The position numbers and the translations under genes are program-made. This document shows, in pieces, positions 1 to 5,673 of a DNA stretch of 7,163 nt. Below the pieces are notes generated by a model. That model ran no database searches. It was given only the letters and a program-made list of their open reading frames with translations, and was not told the DNA's origin. Location: assembly GCA_964369475.1 (NCBI GenBank), contig CAYJFK010000088.1, positions 1 through 7,163 on the forward strand. Direction: 5' to 3'. Within the stretch, counting starts at the first letter, position 1, and the number at the start of each line of letters is the position of its first letter. This DNA is from CAYJFK01 sp964369475 (GTDB lineage Bacteria; Bacillota; Clostridia; Oscillospirales; Feifaniaceae).

Positions 1-34
1 AACCTTGCAACCATTTTGGTTGCAAGGTTTTTTT
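1..34 (+). terminator. Intrinsic terminator of a plus-strand gene left of the window
   Basis: A perfect 12-bp inverted repeat (AACCTTGCAACC at 1-12, GGTTGCAAGGTT at 18-29) with a 5-nt loop runs into seven T residues (28-34). This is a textbook rho-independent terminator for transcription entering from the left edge. The minus-strand lipoprotein gene ends 22 bp away in the opposite direction. The same hairpin may therefore also stop that transcript, but the T-tract this would need lies outside the window. Confidence 0.9.
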
Positions 35-55
35 GTTAAGTTAAAGAGTCGAGAT

Positions 56-769
56 TTAATAGCCCTCGTTTTCGTTGTACAAAATAATAGAACCGTCCTT
101 GCCGCTCATGTTGATAGTCATAACGACGGTCTCGCCATCTGCATCGGTGTAAGAGATTGCACGAGTCGGCATAGAGCCAATAAATGTCATGGATATAACA
201 ATGGGCTTATCGGGTGTAAGGTCGCCAAGGGTGTATATCTCCTCGGTGACAACAAAGGGCATATCCTCCTCGTGCTCGAAATTTATCTCGCCTGCAACAA
301 ATTTAAAATCCTTTAAAAGTGCATCGGTCGATATAACAATGTCGCTATGATACTCGGGATCGCCCTCCTCGATAAAGACATGGTAAGCCTCGTACATACT
401 TAAAGTTTCCTCTGTGGCATAGTCGCCTGTTAACACTGCAGGCACTACTAAGTCGCCACTGTTATTTTCGCCATTTTCCTCGGAATCACCTTGATCTTGC
501 ACGTCATCTTGTACATCATCTTGTACATCATCTTGTACATCATCGCCAAACATACCTTGAAGCTCATCAAGCCCACCCACGACGCTATCCCTTATCTCGG
601 GAAAATCGTTGAGTTCCTCTATTATATCATTCTTTGCATCTTCAATGGCATCGACTGCATCTTGCCTCTCCTCGAGCGTGAGATCGCTAATCCCTTCGTT
701 GCCCATAACGCACCCTGTTAGAGTTGCTACGAGCGACAAAGTGATTACCATATAAAACAACTTCGACAT
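56..769 (-). CDS. Putative lipoprotein with acidic DDVQ repeats
   Basis: The product is a 237-residue secreted lipoprotein of unknown function. A basic N-terminus (MSK) and hydrophobic stretch (residues 5-18) lead to a lipobox, LTGC, with Cys20 as the predicted lipidated residue. Residues about 26-74 are acidic and probably helical. Residues 76-91 are four tandem DDVQ units, followed by a low-complexity linker rich in D, E, G and N (92-106). The C-terminal 130 residues alternate hydrophobic and polar positions, which suggests a beta-rich domain, but I recognise no family. The start is set by AGGAGG ending 4 nt before the ATG. The gene begins 15 bp after the dehydrogenase stop, so the two are probably co-transcribed. 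Substrate or partner is unknown. It could be a ligand-binding or envelope-anchored protein whose acidic repeat acts as a spacer or metal-binding tether (inference). Confidence 0.85.
   Translation of the reverse strand: MSKLFYMVITLSLVATLTGCVMGNEGISDLTLEERQDAVDAIEDAKNDIIEELNDFPEIRDSVVGGLDELQGMFGDDVQDDVQDDVQDDVQDQGDSEENGENNSGDLVVPAVLTGDYATEETLSMYEAYHVFIEEGDPEYHSDIVISTDALLKDFKFVAGEINFEHEEDMPFVVTEEIYTLGDLTPDKPIVISMTFIGSMPTRAISYTDADGETVVMTINMSGKDGSIILYNENEGY
497..544 (-). repeat. 12-bp minisatellite encoding (DDVQ)4
   Basis: Four consecutive 12-bp units lie in frame within the lipoprotein gene. On the + strand each reads TTGTACATCATC. Three copies are identical (509-544), and the copy at 497-508 differs at two positions. 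The unit length is a multiple of three, so gain or loss of copies by slippage would change only the length of the acidic linker and not the reading frame. Confidence 0.95.
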
Positions 770-784
770 AAGCCCTCCTATATC

Positions 785-1735
785 TTAAGAAACTACATTA
801 ATAGGTTTCCCCTCATCATATGCTTTTATGTTGCCCGCAAGAATAGAAATTAGCCTTCTTCTTGTTTCAAGTCCCTTCCAACCCATATGAGGGGTCAAAA
901 TAACATTGTCCATATCGTATAGCGGATTATCGTCAGCAGGAGGCTCGACCTCTTGCACGTCAAGTCCGGCACCTGCAATGCGACCTGCCTTTAACGCTTC
1001 GATTAGTGCGACCTCGTCTATTAGCGGGCCACGAGATGTATTTATTACAAATGCTGTGGGCTTCATCTTCTCTATGGTCTCTTTGTTTATTATGTGCTTT
1101 GTAGCGTCAGACAGCGGACAGTGTAGCGAAACATAGTCGCTCTTTGCAAATAGCTCGTCGAGAGTTACAAACTTAACGCCGTCCTCGTCCTCTCTCTTTG
1201 TTCTTGTGTAAACAAGTATCTCCATATCGAGTGCCTTTGCAACCTTAATCGTGCCCTTGCCGATGTTGCCGTAGCCTATAACGCCAAGCACCTTTCCGTT
1301 TAGCTCGACATGGGGAAGCTGCATATACTTTGTAAAGTTAGATCTGTCGCCCTTGCAAAGCATCTTTTGTTGCATCTGCATTGATGAGCTAAGGTTTAGC
1401 ATTAGCATGATTGCAGTGTGAGCAACTCGCTCTGTGCTGTATGCCGGAATGTTGCAAACCATAATGCCCTTTTTGCGAACGGCTTCAAGGTTAATATTGT
1501 TAAAACCCGTGCCTGCCTCGCAAATAATTTTCACTTCGGGAGGGAATTTTTCTATTGTCTCAGCCGTAAGTGGGAGCTCCTTTGTAACGACTATTTCAAA
1601 GCCTGCAACCCTGTCTAAAATCTCCGACTGCTCCGACGACTCGTAGACCACAAGGTCGTCTGATAAAATAGAAAGATCCAAATTGCCATCGTAGTTCATA
1701 CGTCCTGAGTTTAACACAACTGTTTTTCTGTTCAT
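785..1735 (-). CDS. D-2-hydroxyacid dehydrogenase
   Basis: This is a member of the D-isomer-specific 2-hydroxyacid dehydrogenase family: cytosolic enzymes that interconvert a 2-keto acid and a D-2-hydroxy acid with NAD(P)H. The product is 316 residues, normal for the family. Visible features, numbered from the chosen start, are EAGTGFNN at the substrate-domain edge (about 73-80), a Rossmann GYGNIG motif (154-159), the catalytic Arg in NTSRGP (R235), the Glu in VEPP (E264) and the His in TPHMGW (H283). The R-E and E-H spacings (29 and 19) fit the family. TPHxGW resembles glycerate dehydrogenase/hydroxypyruvate reductase members, but the substrate cannot be fixed. The end of Rossmann strand 2 reads YTRTKR and lacks the usual NAD-selecting acidic residue, so NADPH use is possible. 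An in-frame ATG nine bases upstream (1742-1744) sits one base from the Shine-Dalgarno site and is unlikely to be used. It is first in an operon with the downstream lipoprotein. Confidence 0.93.
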   Translation of the reverse strand: MNRKTVVLNSGRMNYDGNLDLSILSDDLVVYESSEQSEILDRVAGFEIVVTKELPLTAETIEKFPPEVKIICEAGTGFNNINLEAVRKKGIMVCNIPAYSTERVAHTAIMLMLNLSSSMQMQQKMLCKGDRSNFTKYMQLPHVELNGKVLGVIGYGNIGKGTIKVAKALDMEILVYTRTKREDEDGVKFVTLDELFAKSDYVSLHCPLSDATKHIINKETIEKMKPTAFVINTSRGPLIDEVALIEALKAGRIAGAGLDVQEVEPPADDNPLYDMDNVILTPHMGWKGLETRRRLISILAGNIKAYDEGKPINVVS

Positions 1736-1745
1736 AATTATCATG

Positions 1746-1750
1746 CTCCT
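1746..1750 (-). promoter_or_regulatory. Ribosome binding site deciding the dehydrogenase start
   Basis: On the minus strand AGGAG lies 1 nt from the first in-frame ATG (1742-1744) and 10 nt from the next (1733-1735). Only the second spacing is workable, so the protein should begin MNRKTVV rather than MIIMNRK. Confidence 0.75.
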
Positions 1751-1791
1751 TCTAATTCTAATTATCTAAAATATGCAAATTGACATATACA

Positions 1792-1820
1792 ATTATCACA
1801 CAAAAGACAAGTTATTGCAA
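1792..1820 (-). promoter_or_regulatory. Sigma-A promoter of the dehydrogenase-lipoprotein operon
   Basis: On the minus strand a -35 box TTGCAA (1815-1820) and a -10 box GATAAT (1792-1797) are separated by exactly 17 bp. TGT directly precedes the -10, giving an extended -10. Transcription would start near 1785, leaving a leader of roughly 50 nt. The remaining sequence between here and the terminator near 1959 shows nothing I can name. Confidence 0.75.
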
Positions 1821-1958
1821 GCTCAAAAATAGATGTTTTAGCATATTCACTCAAAGAGATTTAAAGGCCTGTTAAGAAAATAAGTTTTGAACAAAGAAAG
1901 AGCGACTACTCATGTAACCAATCTCGATTCGGCCGCAATACCCTCACATCAATATATA

Positions 1959-2001
1959 AAAAAGCTTCCGAGAGGCCATATTGCCCACTCGAAAGCTTTT
2001 T
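1959..2001 (-). terminator. Intrinsic terminator of the zinc-ribbon/membrane-protein operon
   Basis: Arms at 1988-2001 and 1959-1972 form a 14-bp stem. In the minus-strand RNA its only non-Watson-Crick pair is a G-U wobble; in plus-strand RNA the same position would be a C-A mismatch. A GGC/GCC pairing near the loop can extend the stem. On the minus strand the hairpin is followed by TTTTTTATATATT. It begins 9 bp past the stop codon of the membrane-protein gene, which fits termination of that transcript. Confidence 0.88.
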
Positions 2002-2010
2002 AATATTAAT

Positions 2011-2580
2011 TTACGCTACGCTCTGCGCCTTTGCAGCATCGAGCATTCCAACAACAGAATCTGCCTTGGAAATGCCGGTTAGAATTTGATTACTGTCCAT
2101 TTTAAACCTTTTGTTGGAAGTAAAGGTAAAAAACTTCATCTTTGTATCGCCTATCATAAATTCAAAGGAAACACGATTAGATCCTTCCATAAAGCCCGAT
2201 CCGCTTTTGTAGTCGTTAACCATGATGTTTGTCATAGCGCTTGCAGGAAAGAATTGCACAGTAGGGTATGCATAGTATAAAACGGCAATCTGTGCTTTGT
2301 TAATGTCGACATACAAAATGGAGGAACTTGCAAAAAATGTTTGATTAGCTGTAAAACCTGCCGCATCAAGTGCCGCTTGACCTTTCTTCGAGAAAAAACT
2401 CTTTAAAATTGCCCTTTTAAAATAGTAGTAACCCATAAAAGAAAATGTAACGACCAATCCGATGTAGGGAGTATCGGTAATCATGAAACTTCCGAAAAGT
2501 AGAAGAAGCCCTAAAATTGCAGGGGCAATGTGCACGAGGAAATAAAATAGGGGATTGAATTTTTTTACCTGATAGTTCAT
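2011..2580 (-). CDS. Uncharacterised two-helix membrane protein
   Basis: The product is 189 residues and I do not recognise the family. Two hydrophobic helices (about 11-34 and 37-55) form a short hairpin. A basic patch (FKRAILKSFFSKK, about 54-66) suggests that the following domain is cytoplasmic by the positive-inside rule. Residues about 75-160 alternate hydrophobic and polar residues (for example SSSILYVDI, QIAVLYY, RVSFEFMIG, MKFFTF), consistent with a small beta-barrel or PH-like fold on the cytoplasmic face. The C-terminus (165-187) looks helical. AAAGGAG lies 8 nt before the ATG. The gene follows the zinc-ribbon gene with an 18-bp gap, has no promoter of its own, and ends just before a strong terminator, so it is second in a two-gene operon. 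Its role may be linked to the zinc-ribbon protein, but no function can be assigned. Confidence 0.8.
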   Translation of the reverse strand: MNYQVKKFNPLFYFLVHIAPAILGLLLLFGSFMITDTPYIGLVVTFSFMGYYYFKRAILKSFFSKKGQAALDAAGFTANQTFFASSSILYVDINKAQIAVLYYAYPTVQFFPASAMTNIMVNDYKSGSGFMEGSNRVSFEFMIGDTKMKFFTFTSNKRFKMDSNQILTGISKADSVVGMLDAAKAQSVA

Positions 2581-2598
2581 GTGTGTTTCTCCTTTAAA

Positions 2599-2952
2599 TT
2601 AAAAATATCTTAAATTGTCGAGTTCGCCATCTTTGAAAAAATATGTGCGCTCATACTTTTCCATATCCCTAACGGGCAAAAAGACCTCTACCGTGTCGGT
2701 GTATTTACCGCAAGAGGGGCAGCGATACCTCTTTGCATTACCTGCGTGAAAACCTGCCGGAATGTCTGCCTTAGAAGATATGGGAACGAGCTTATTTAAA
2801 AAATATCTCGCTATTTCCTTATCCTTTGGCATGGCATAGCCAACACGTATGGGGATAAAGTAGAGCCTGTTCTTTATTATAACAGTATCGCACTTGCAGT
2901 CTTTGCACCATAAAACACTGTTCTTTTTAACAATATTCGACAATATTCCCAT
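2599..2952 (-). CDS. Small zinc-ribbon protein of unknown function
   Basis: The product is 117 residues with two Cys knuckles: WCKDCKC (C16, C19, with C21 adjacent) and RCPSCGK (C78, C81). Their spacing fits a four-Cys zinc ribbon with a roughly 58-residue insertion between the knuckles. The insertion contains a beta-like stretch (IIKNRLYFIPIRVGYAMP, about 25-42) and a helix (about 43-55). The C-terminus is rich in aromatic and charged residues, ending in YF. There is no signal peptide or membrane segment, so the protein is probably cytosolic. The start ATG is preceded by GAGG at 6 nt. It is first gene of an operon with the two-helix membrane protein. Possible roles include protein-protein or nucleic-acid binding, or a membrane-recruited adaptor, but none is demonstrated by the sequence. 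Confidence 0.8.
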   Translation of the reverse strand: MGILSNIVKKNSVLWCKDCKCDTVIIKNRLYFIPIRVGYAMPKDKEIARYFLNKLVPISSKADIPAGFHAGNAKRYRCPSCGKYTDTVEVFLPVRDMEKYERTYFFKDGELDNLRYF

Positions 2953-3069
2953 GTTTCACCTCAAGCATACAATTTCCTAAGTAATAAATGATAAATCGAC
3001 CTACAAATTAATGAACTTTTTATGTAAATGGTAGATCTATTTATATGTTTTATTAAAAAGACCTTAAAA

Positions 3070-3098
3070 AATATAACATTATTTCCGTTAGCAGTCAA
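3070..3098 (-). promoter_or_regulatory. Sigma-A promoter of the zinc-ribbon operon
   Basis: On the minus strand TTGACT (3093-3098) and TATATT (3070-3075) are 17 bp apart, with TGT immediately before the -10 (extended -10). This is one of the best promoter matches in the window. Transcription would start near 3063, leaving an AT-rich leader of about 110 nt before the ATG at 2952, long for an operon of this kind. The rest of the 303-bp gap between 2952 and 3256 holds this leader, an inverted repeat around the promoter and the carrier gene's terminator. Confidence 0.8.
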
Positions 3099-3193
3099 TG
3101 GTAAAAGTTCACAAAATTACACCGAATATCCACAAATCACAAAAAATAACACAAATATAATCGAAGTCCATTAATTTTATTATATACAAATAA

Positions 3194-3227
3194 AAAAAGA
3201 GCCGTAATTTTAATTACGACTCTTTTT
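3194..3227 (-). terminator. Intrinsic terminator of the carrier gene
   Basis: Arms at 3194-3209 and 3212-3227 form a nearly perfect 16-bp inverted repeat whose centre must open into a small loop. In the minus-strand RNA the one imperfect position is a G-U wobble and the hairpin runs into seven U residues. In plus-strand RNA the same position is a C-A mismatch. A shorter T-run exists on the plus side too, so weak bidirectional activity is possible. It begins 28 bp after the carrier's stop codon. Confidence 0.9.
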
Positions 3228-3255
3228 GTTAGATAATGAATGAAATCTCTACCGA

Positions 3256-4659
3256 TTAAAATCCAACCCAGCCCGACTGTGCAAGGAAGTATAGAACGAT
3301 CCAGCAGAATGCCGACATTAGGATAATGCAAGGTAGTGCCCACTTAACCCACTTGCCGATCGGAACACCTGCGATTGCAAGCGAACCAGCTGTTGCGCCA
3401 AGTGCGGGTGTGATTAGGTTTGTAAATCCGTCACCATACTGGAATGCCGAGCAAATAACATTGCCTGTCATGCCAAGTGTTTCGCCCATAGGAGCGATGA
3501 TCGGGATAAGGATAGCTGCCTTTGCGGAAGCCGAGGGGATAAATACGTTGATGACCATAACAACAACCGAGATACCGATAGCCGATAGACCAAGAGGTAG
3601 GCCACGTAGCGGAAGAGCTGCGTAGTAAACGATTGTATGTAGGATGTTACCGTTGGACATAACAAGCGACATTGTGCCTGCAAATCCGATAACAACAGCA
3701 ACGAATGCCATGCCTGCTGCGCCCTTAGCAAAGGAGTTGCCGATCTCGTCAAAGCTCATCTTCTGAAGTAGACCACAGAAAACAGCAACAAGGATCTGAA
3801 CTGTAACGAATGCCGAGTTGTCGTAGCCAAGACCAAGCATTAGGTATACGATTAGGATGTACTGTGCAAAGAATAGGATCGAAGTGATTAGATCAGCAGC
3901 CGATAGGTCGCAAGCTTCCATTGCCTCTGCTTCGCCAAGGTTCTGATACCACTCCATGTCGCCCATAGCCGACTTAGTGGGGTCCTTTGCAATCTTCTTT
4001 GCATAAGAAAGTGTGTAAACCATACCGATAAGAATTGCGCCAAACATAACTGCTGTACGAACTTCGAAGCCCGAGTAAACAGGAATGTTCATCATTGTCT
4101 GAGGAATAAGTAGACGTGTAGGTCCACAAGCAAAGCCTATGAAAGATGCAAAGAATGTCATAGCAAGAGCTACGATTGGGTCAAGACGGAGCTTCTTTGC
4201 AACCATCATACCCATTGGAACGATTGCGATCATCTGGTCGCCGCCGCCGAAGCCGCCTTGAACGCCGATGAAGAAGAATAGAGCACCAACGATAACAATA
4301 AGACCCTTGTCTTGTAGTTTGTATAGTGCGTAGTTTGTTGCACGGTCGATAGCGCCTGTATCAAGTAGAACGCCAATCGTTGCACCGCCTATTAGAACAA
4401 GTGCTACAACCATGCCGGCATTTTGGATACCGGGTAGGATGTAAAGAAGTGCCTGCCAAGGATTAACAGGTGTTTGCGCATCTAAAAGTGAGAACTGGTC
4501 GCCCATTAGTGCACCTGTTTCGGGGTTTGTTGCAAACTGTCCTGCAGGGATAATATAGGTCATCAAGCTCATAAAGATGATAAGACCTAGCATTAGGAAA
4601 AGAAGATGGGGCATCTTAAAGCCCTTTTTCTTTGCCGCTGCCGCTTTGGGTTGGCTCAT
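3256..4659 (-). CDS. YfcC-family membrane carrier (DcuC/AbgT-like superfamily)
   Basis: The product is a 467-residue polytopic inner-membrane protein of the YfcC/C4-dicarboxylate-anaerobic-carrier type, in the ion-transporter superfamily. A short basic cytoplasmic N-terminus (KAAAAKKKGFK) precedes about 12 hydrophobic segments. Family-like motifs are IPAGQF (about 37-42), the Gly-rich hairpin GVQGGFGGGDQ (132-142), FIPSASAKAA (373-382) and, near the C-terminus, FQYGDGFTNLITP (406-418). The last two are the paired re-entrant-loop segments expected to line the substrate site. A hydrophilic loop (about 222-254, including MEWYQNLGEAEAMEA) divides the two halves. Related proteins are annotated as carriers of dicarboxylates, amino acids or short peptides, and the substrate here cannot be read from the sequence. 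The in-frame ATG at 4672-4674 overlaps the Shine-Dalgarno site and is rejected. The gene is monocistronic, with its own promoter and terminator. Leu CTA and Ile ATC/ATT codons are frequent, unlike the ATA-rich hydrolase gene, which suggests higher expression. Confidence 0.92.
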   Translation of the reverse strand: MSQPKAAAAKKKGFKMPHLLFLMLGLIIFMSLMTYIIPAGQFATNPETGALMGDQFSLLDAQTPVNPWQALLYILPGIQNAGMVVALVLIGGATIGVLLDTGAIDRATNYALYKLQDKGLIVIVGALFFFIGVQGGFGGGDQMIAIVPMGMMVAKKLRLDPIVALAMTFFASFIGFACGPTRLLIPQTMMNIPVYSGFEVRTAVMFGAILIGMVYTLSYAKKIAKDPTKSAMGDMEWYQNLGEAEAMEACDLSAADLITSILFFAQYILIVYLMLGLGYDNSAFVTVQILVAVFCGLLQKMSFDEIGNSFAKGAAGMAFVAVVIGFAGTMSLVMSNGNILHTIVYYAALPLRGLPLGLSAIGISVVVMVINVFIPSASAKAAILIPIIAPMGETLGMTGNVICSAFQYGDGFTNLITPALGATAGSLAIAGVPIGKWVKWALPCIILMSAFCWIVLYFLAQSGWVGF

Positions 4660-4667
4660 GTGTATTT

Positions 4668-4672
4668 CCTCC
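4668..4672 (-). promoter_or_regulatory. Ribosome binding site deciding the carrier start
   Basis: On the minus strand GGAGG sits 8 nt before the ATG at 4657-4659 and overlaps the G of an upstream in-frame ATG (4672-4674). The upstream ATG has no site of its own, so the protein begins MSQPKAA rather than MEEIHMSQ. Confidence 0.85.
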
Positions 4673-4688
4673 ATACTTTAAATATTTT

Positions 4689-4702
4689 GGGATGTTAATC
4701 CC
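4689..4702 (-). other. Small hairpin at the 5' end of the carrier mRNA
   Basis: GGGAT and ATCCC flank a 4-nt loop, giving a 5-bp hairpin that begins about seven bases after the predicted transcription start. A hairpin at the extreme 5' end can protect an mRNA from 5'-dependent decay. That role is an inference from position only. Confidence 0.45.
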
Positions 4703-4715
4703 ATACAATAAAAGC

Positions 4716-4745
4716 ATTATACATTATCGCTCATTATGCTTGCAA
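4716..4745 (-). promoter_or_regulatory. Sigma-A promoter of the carrier gene
   Basis: On the minus strand a perfect -10 TATAAT (4716-4721) lies 18 bp from a -35 TTGCAA (4740-4745). The start of transcription would be near 4709, about 50 nt before the carrier ATG. Immediately upstream, 4754-4771 holds two TTAACA copies 11 bp apart, also readable as a GTTAA/TTAAC dyad, which could bind a regulator. Confidence 0.7.
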
Positions 4746-4904
4746 TATAAAAAGTTAACAAAATATTAACAGTTTTTTTTACTTGACAACACAATAAAGC
4801 CACAAAAAAGTTGAATAAACAAGTAGTTCATGTTTTATTATCTATGAAGAGTTATCAGTTCTGTTAATGAAAAATGTATTTCTGTGCGGTAAAAAAGGTA
4901 TAAT

Positions 4905-5059
4905 AGTACATAATAGGTAAAATATTAGCATTTTATGCAAATTTTGTATTGTTGCTTGCGAAATTAATTATTATTAATATTATGCTAAATGCCATATATA
5001 AACTTTATGGTGAATTTGCACAAAAGTTAGCAAATGTTGCACAGCAATATTTGCTTTTT
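4905..5059 (+). ncRNA. Possible small RNA
   Basis: A consensus -10 TATAAT (4899-4904) without a good -35 could start a transcript near 4911. A U-tailed hairpin ends at 5059, giving an RNA of about 150 nt. Within it TGCAAATT (4936-4943) can pair with AATTTGCA (5013-5020), GCAT/ATGC (4928-4938) can form a small hairpin, and TTAGCAT (4925-4931) is complementary to ATGCTAA (4982-4988). AT-rich sequence yields such pairings by chance and the missing -35 is a real weakness. I do not match it to a known RNA family. It could equally be a long leader with an attenuator upstream of the flavoprotein operon. Confidence 0.3.
5029..5059 (+). terminator. Terminator-like hairpin upstream of the flavoprotein promoter
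   Basis: AGCAAATGTTGC (5029-5040) and GCAATATTTGCT (5044-5055) form a 12-bp stem around the loop ACA, followed by T residues up to 5059. The one imperfect position is G-U in plus-strand RNA but C-A in minus-strand RNA, favouring a plus-strand RNA structure. Because it ends one base before the -35 of the flavoprotein promoter, an alternative reading is a 27-bp DNA operator for that promoter. Confidence 0.6.
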
Positions 5060-5060
5060 G

Positions 5061-5089
5061 TGGACAAATAGGCAAAAACATGCTATAAT
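5061..5089 (+). promoter_or_regulatory. Sigma-A promoter of the flavoprotein-hydrolase operon
   Basis: TGGACA (5061-5066) and a perfect TATAAT (5084-5089) are 17 bp apart, and TGC directly precedes the -10 (extended -10). Transcription would start near 5096, with a leader of about 80 nt to the flavoprotein ATG. Confidence 0.85.
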
Positions 5090-5163
5090 TTGCCTTGTAA
5101 GGTTGCATGATGACAGTTATATTTATTGGAATTCTAAGCAAATATATAACAAATTTATAAGAC

Positions 5164-5168
5164 GGAGG
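5164..5168 (+). promoter_or_regulatory. Ribosome binding site deciding the flavoprotein start
   Basis: GGAGG ends 7 nt before the ATG at 5176. An in-frame TTG at 5170 is only one base away and cannot be used with this site, so the protein begins MKINPKEL. Confidence 0.9.
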
Positions 5169-5175
5169 TTTGAAA

Positions 5176-5673
5176 ATGAAGATCAATCCAAAAGAGCTAA
5201 AAGAAAATTTATTCTCGATGGTGGGGGATCAGTGGATGCTACTTGCAGCATCAAAGCCTGATGGGAGCTTTAACACCATGACTGTTTCGTGGGGTACAAT
5301 GGGCATTCTGTGGAACAAGTCGACAGCCACCGCCTATGTTAGAGAAAGCCGCTACACAAAGGAATTTGTAGACGCAAACGATATTTTTACACTTTCGGTC
5401 TTTGAGGGTGACATGAAAAAAGCACTTGGAGTGCTAGGAACTAAGAGTGGCAGGGATATAGACAAGCAGGCTTTTGAAGGGCTTACTCCTATAAAGAAGG
5501 ATGGTGCTGTCTGCTTTGAGGAGGCAAAGTTGACATTTGTTTGCAAAAAGCTATACAAAGCAGAAATGCCTGCCGAGTCTTTTGTGGACAAATCAATTCT
5601 CGACAACCATTACAGCGATAACGACATGCACACGATGTACATTGGAGAAATAATAGAATGTTTCGGCAAGTAA
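5176..5673 (+). CDS. Flavin reductase-like FMN-binding protein
   Basis: The product is a 165-residue cytosolic protein with the FMN-binding split-barrel fold of the flavin reductase-like family. The early part matches the family: WMLLAASKPDGSFNTMTVSWG (about 20-40) carries the T/S-rich flavin-contact strand, TMGILWNK follows, and YVRESRYTKEFVD (54-66) is the typical R-x-x-R/Y-T element near the flavin phosphate. FTLSVF (71-76) is a core strand and MYIGEII (154-160) the final strand. Family members bind FMN and reduce flavins or small substrates, or act as electron-transfer flavoproteins. The specific partner is not shown here. There is no signal peptide. It is the first gene of its operon, and its last 16 bases overlap the start of the lipoprotein hydrolase. 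Confidence 0.9.
   Translation: MKINPKELKENLFSMVGDQWMLLAASKPDGSFNTMTVSWGTMGILWNKSTATAYVRESRYTKEFVDANDIFTLSVFEGDMKKALGVLGTKSGRDIDKQAFEGLTPIKKDGAVCFEEAKLTFVCKKLYKAEMPAESFVDKSILDNHYSDNDMHTMYIGEIIECFGK

Larger units (their letters stand above)
4675..5175. other. Divergent AT-rich intergenic region
   Basis: About 500 bp separate the carrier and flavoprotein genes, unusually long for this compact window. The left end holds the carrier promoter and leader and the right end holds the flavoprotein promoter and leader. Between them, 4772-4895 is AT-rich with no assignable element. From 4899 to 5059 there is a weak promoter-like box, several mutually complementary segments and a terminator-like hairpin. 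No open reading frame here has a credible ribosome binding site. Confidence 0.7.

Noticed and set aside
3326..3752. Open frames on both strands inside the carrier gene
   Set aside because: They lie wholly within the carrier, lack ribosome binding sites and have no protein-like features. They are shadows of its codon composition.
4783..4788. A perfect TTGACA on the plus strand
   Set aside because: No acceptable -10 box lies 16-18 bp downstream, so it is not a convincing promoter.
4982..5071. A 29-codon open frame on the plus strand (MLNAIYKLYGEF...) with a helix-like composition
   Set aside because: There is no ribosome binding site before the ATG, and the frame runs through the terminator-like hairpin and into the next promoter's -35 box.
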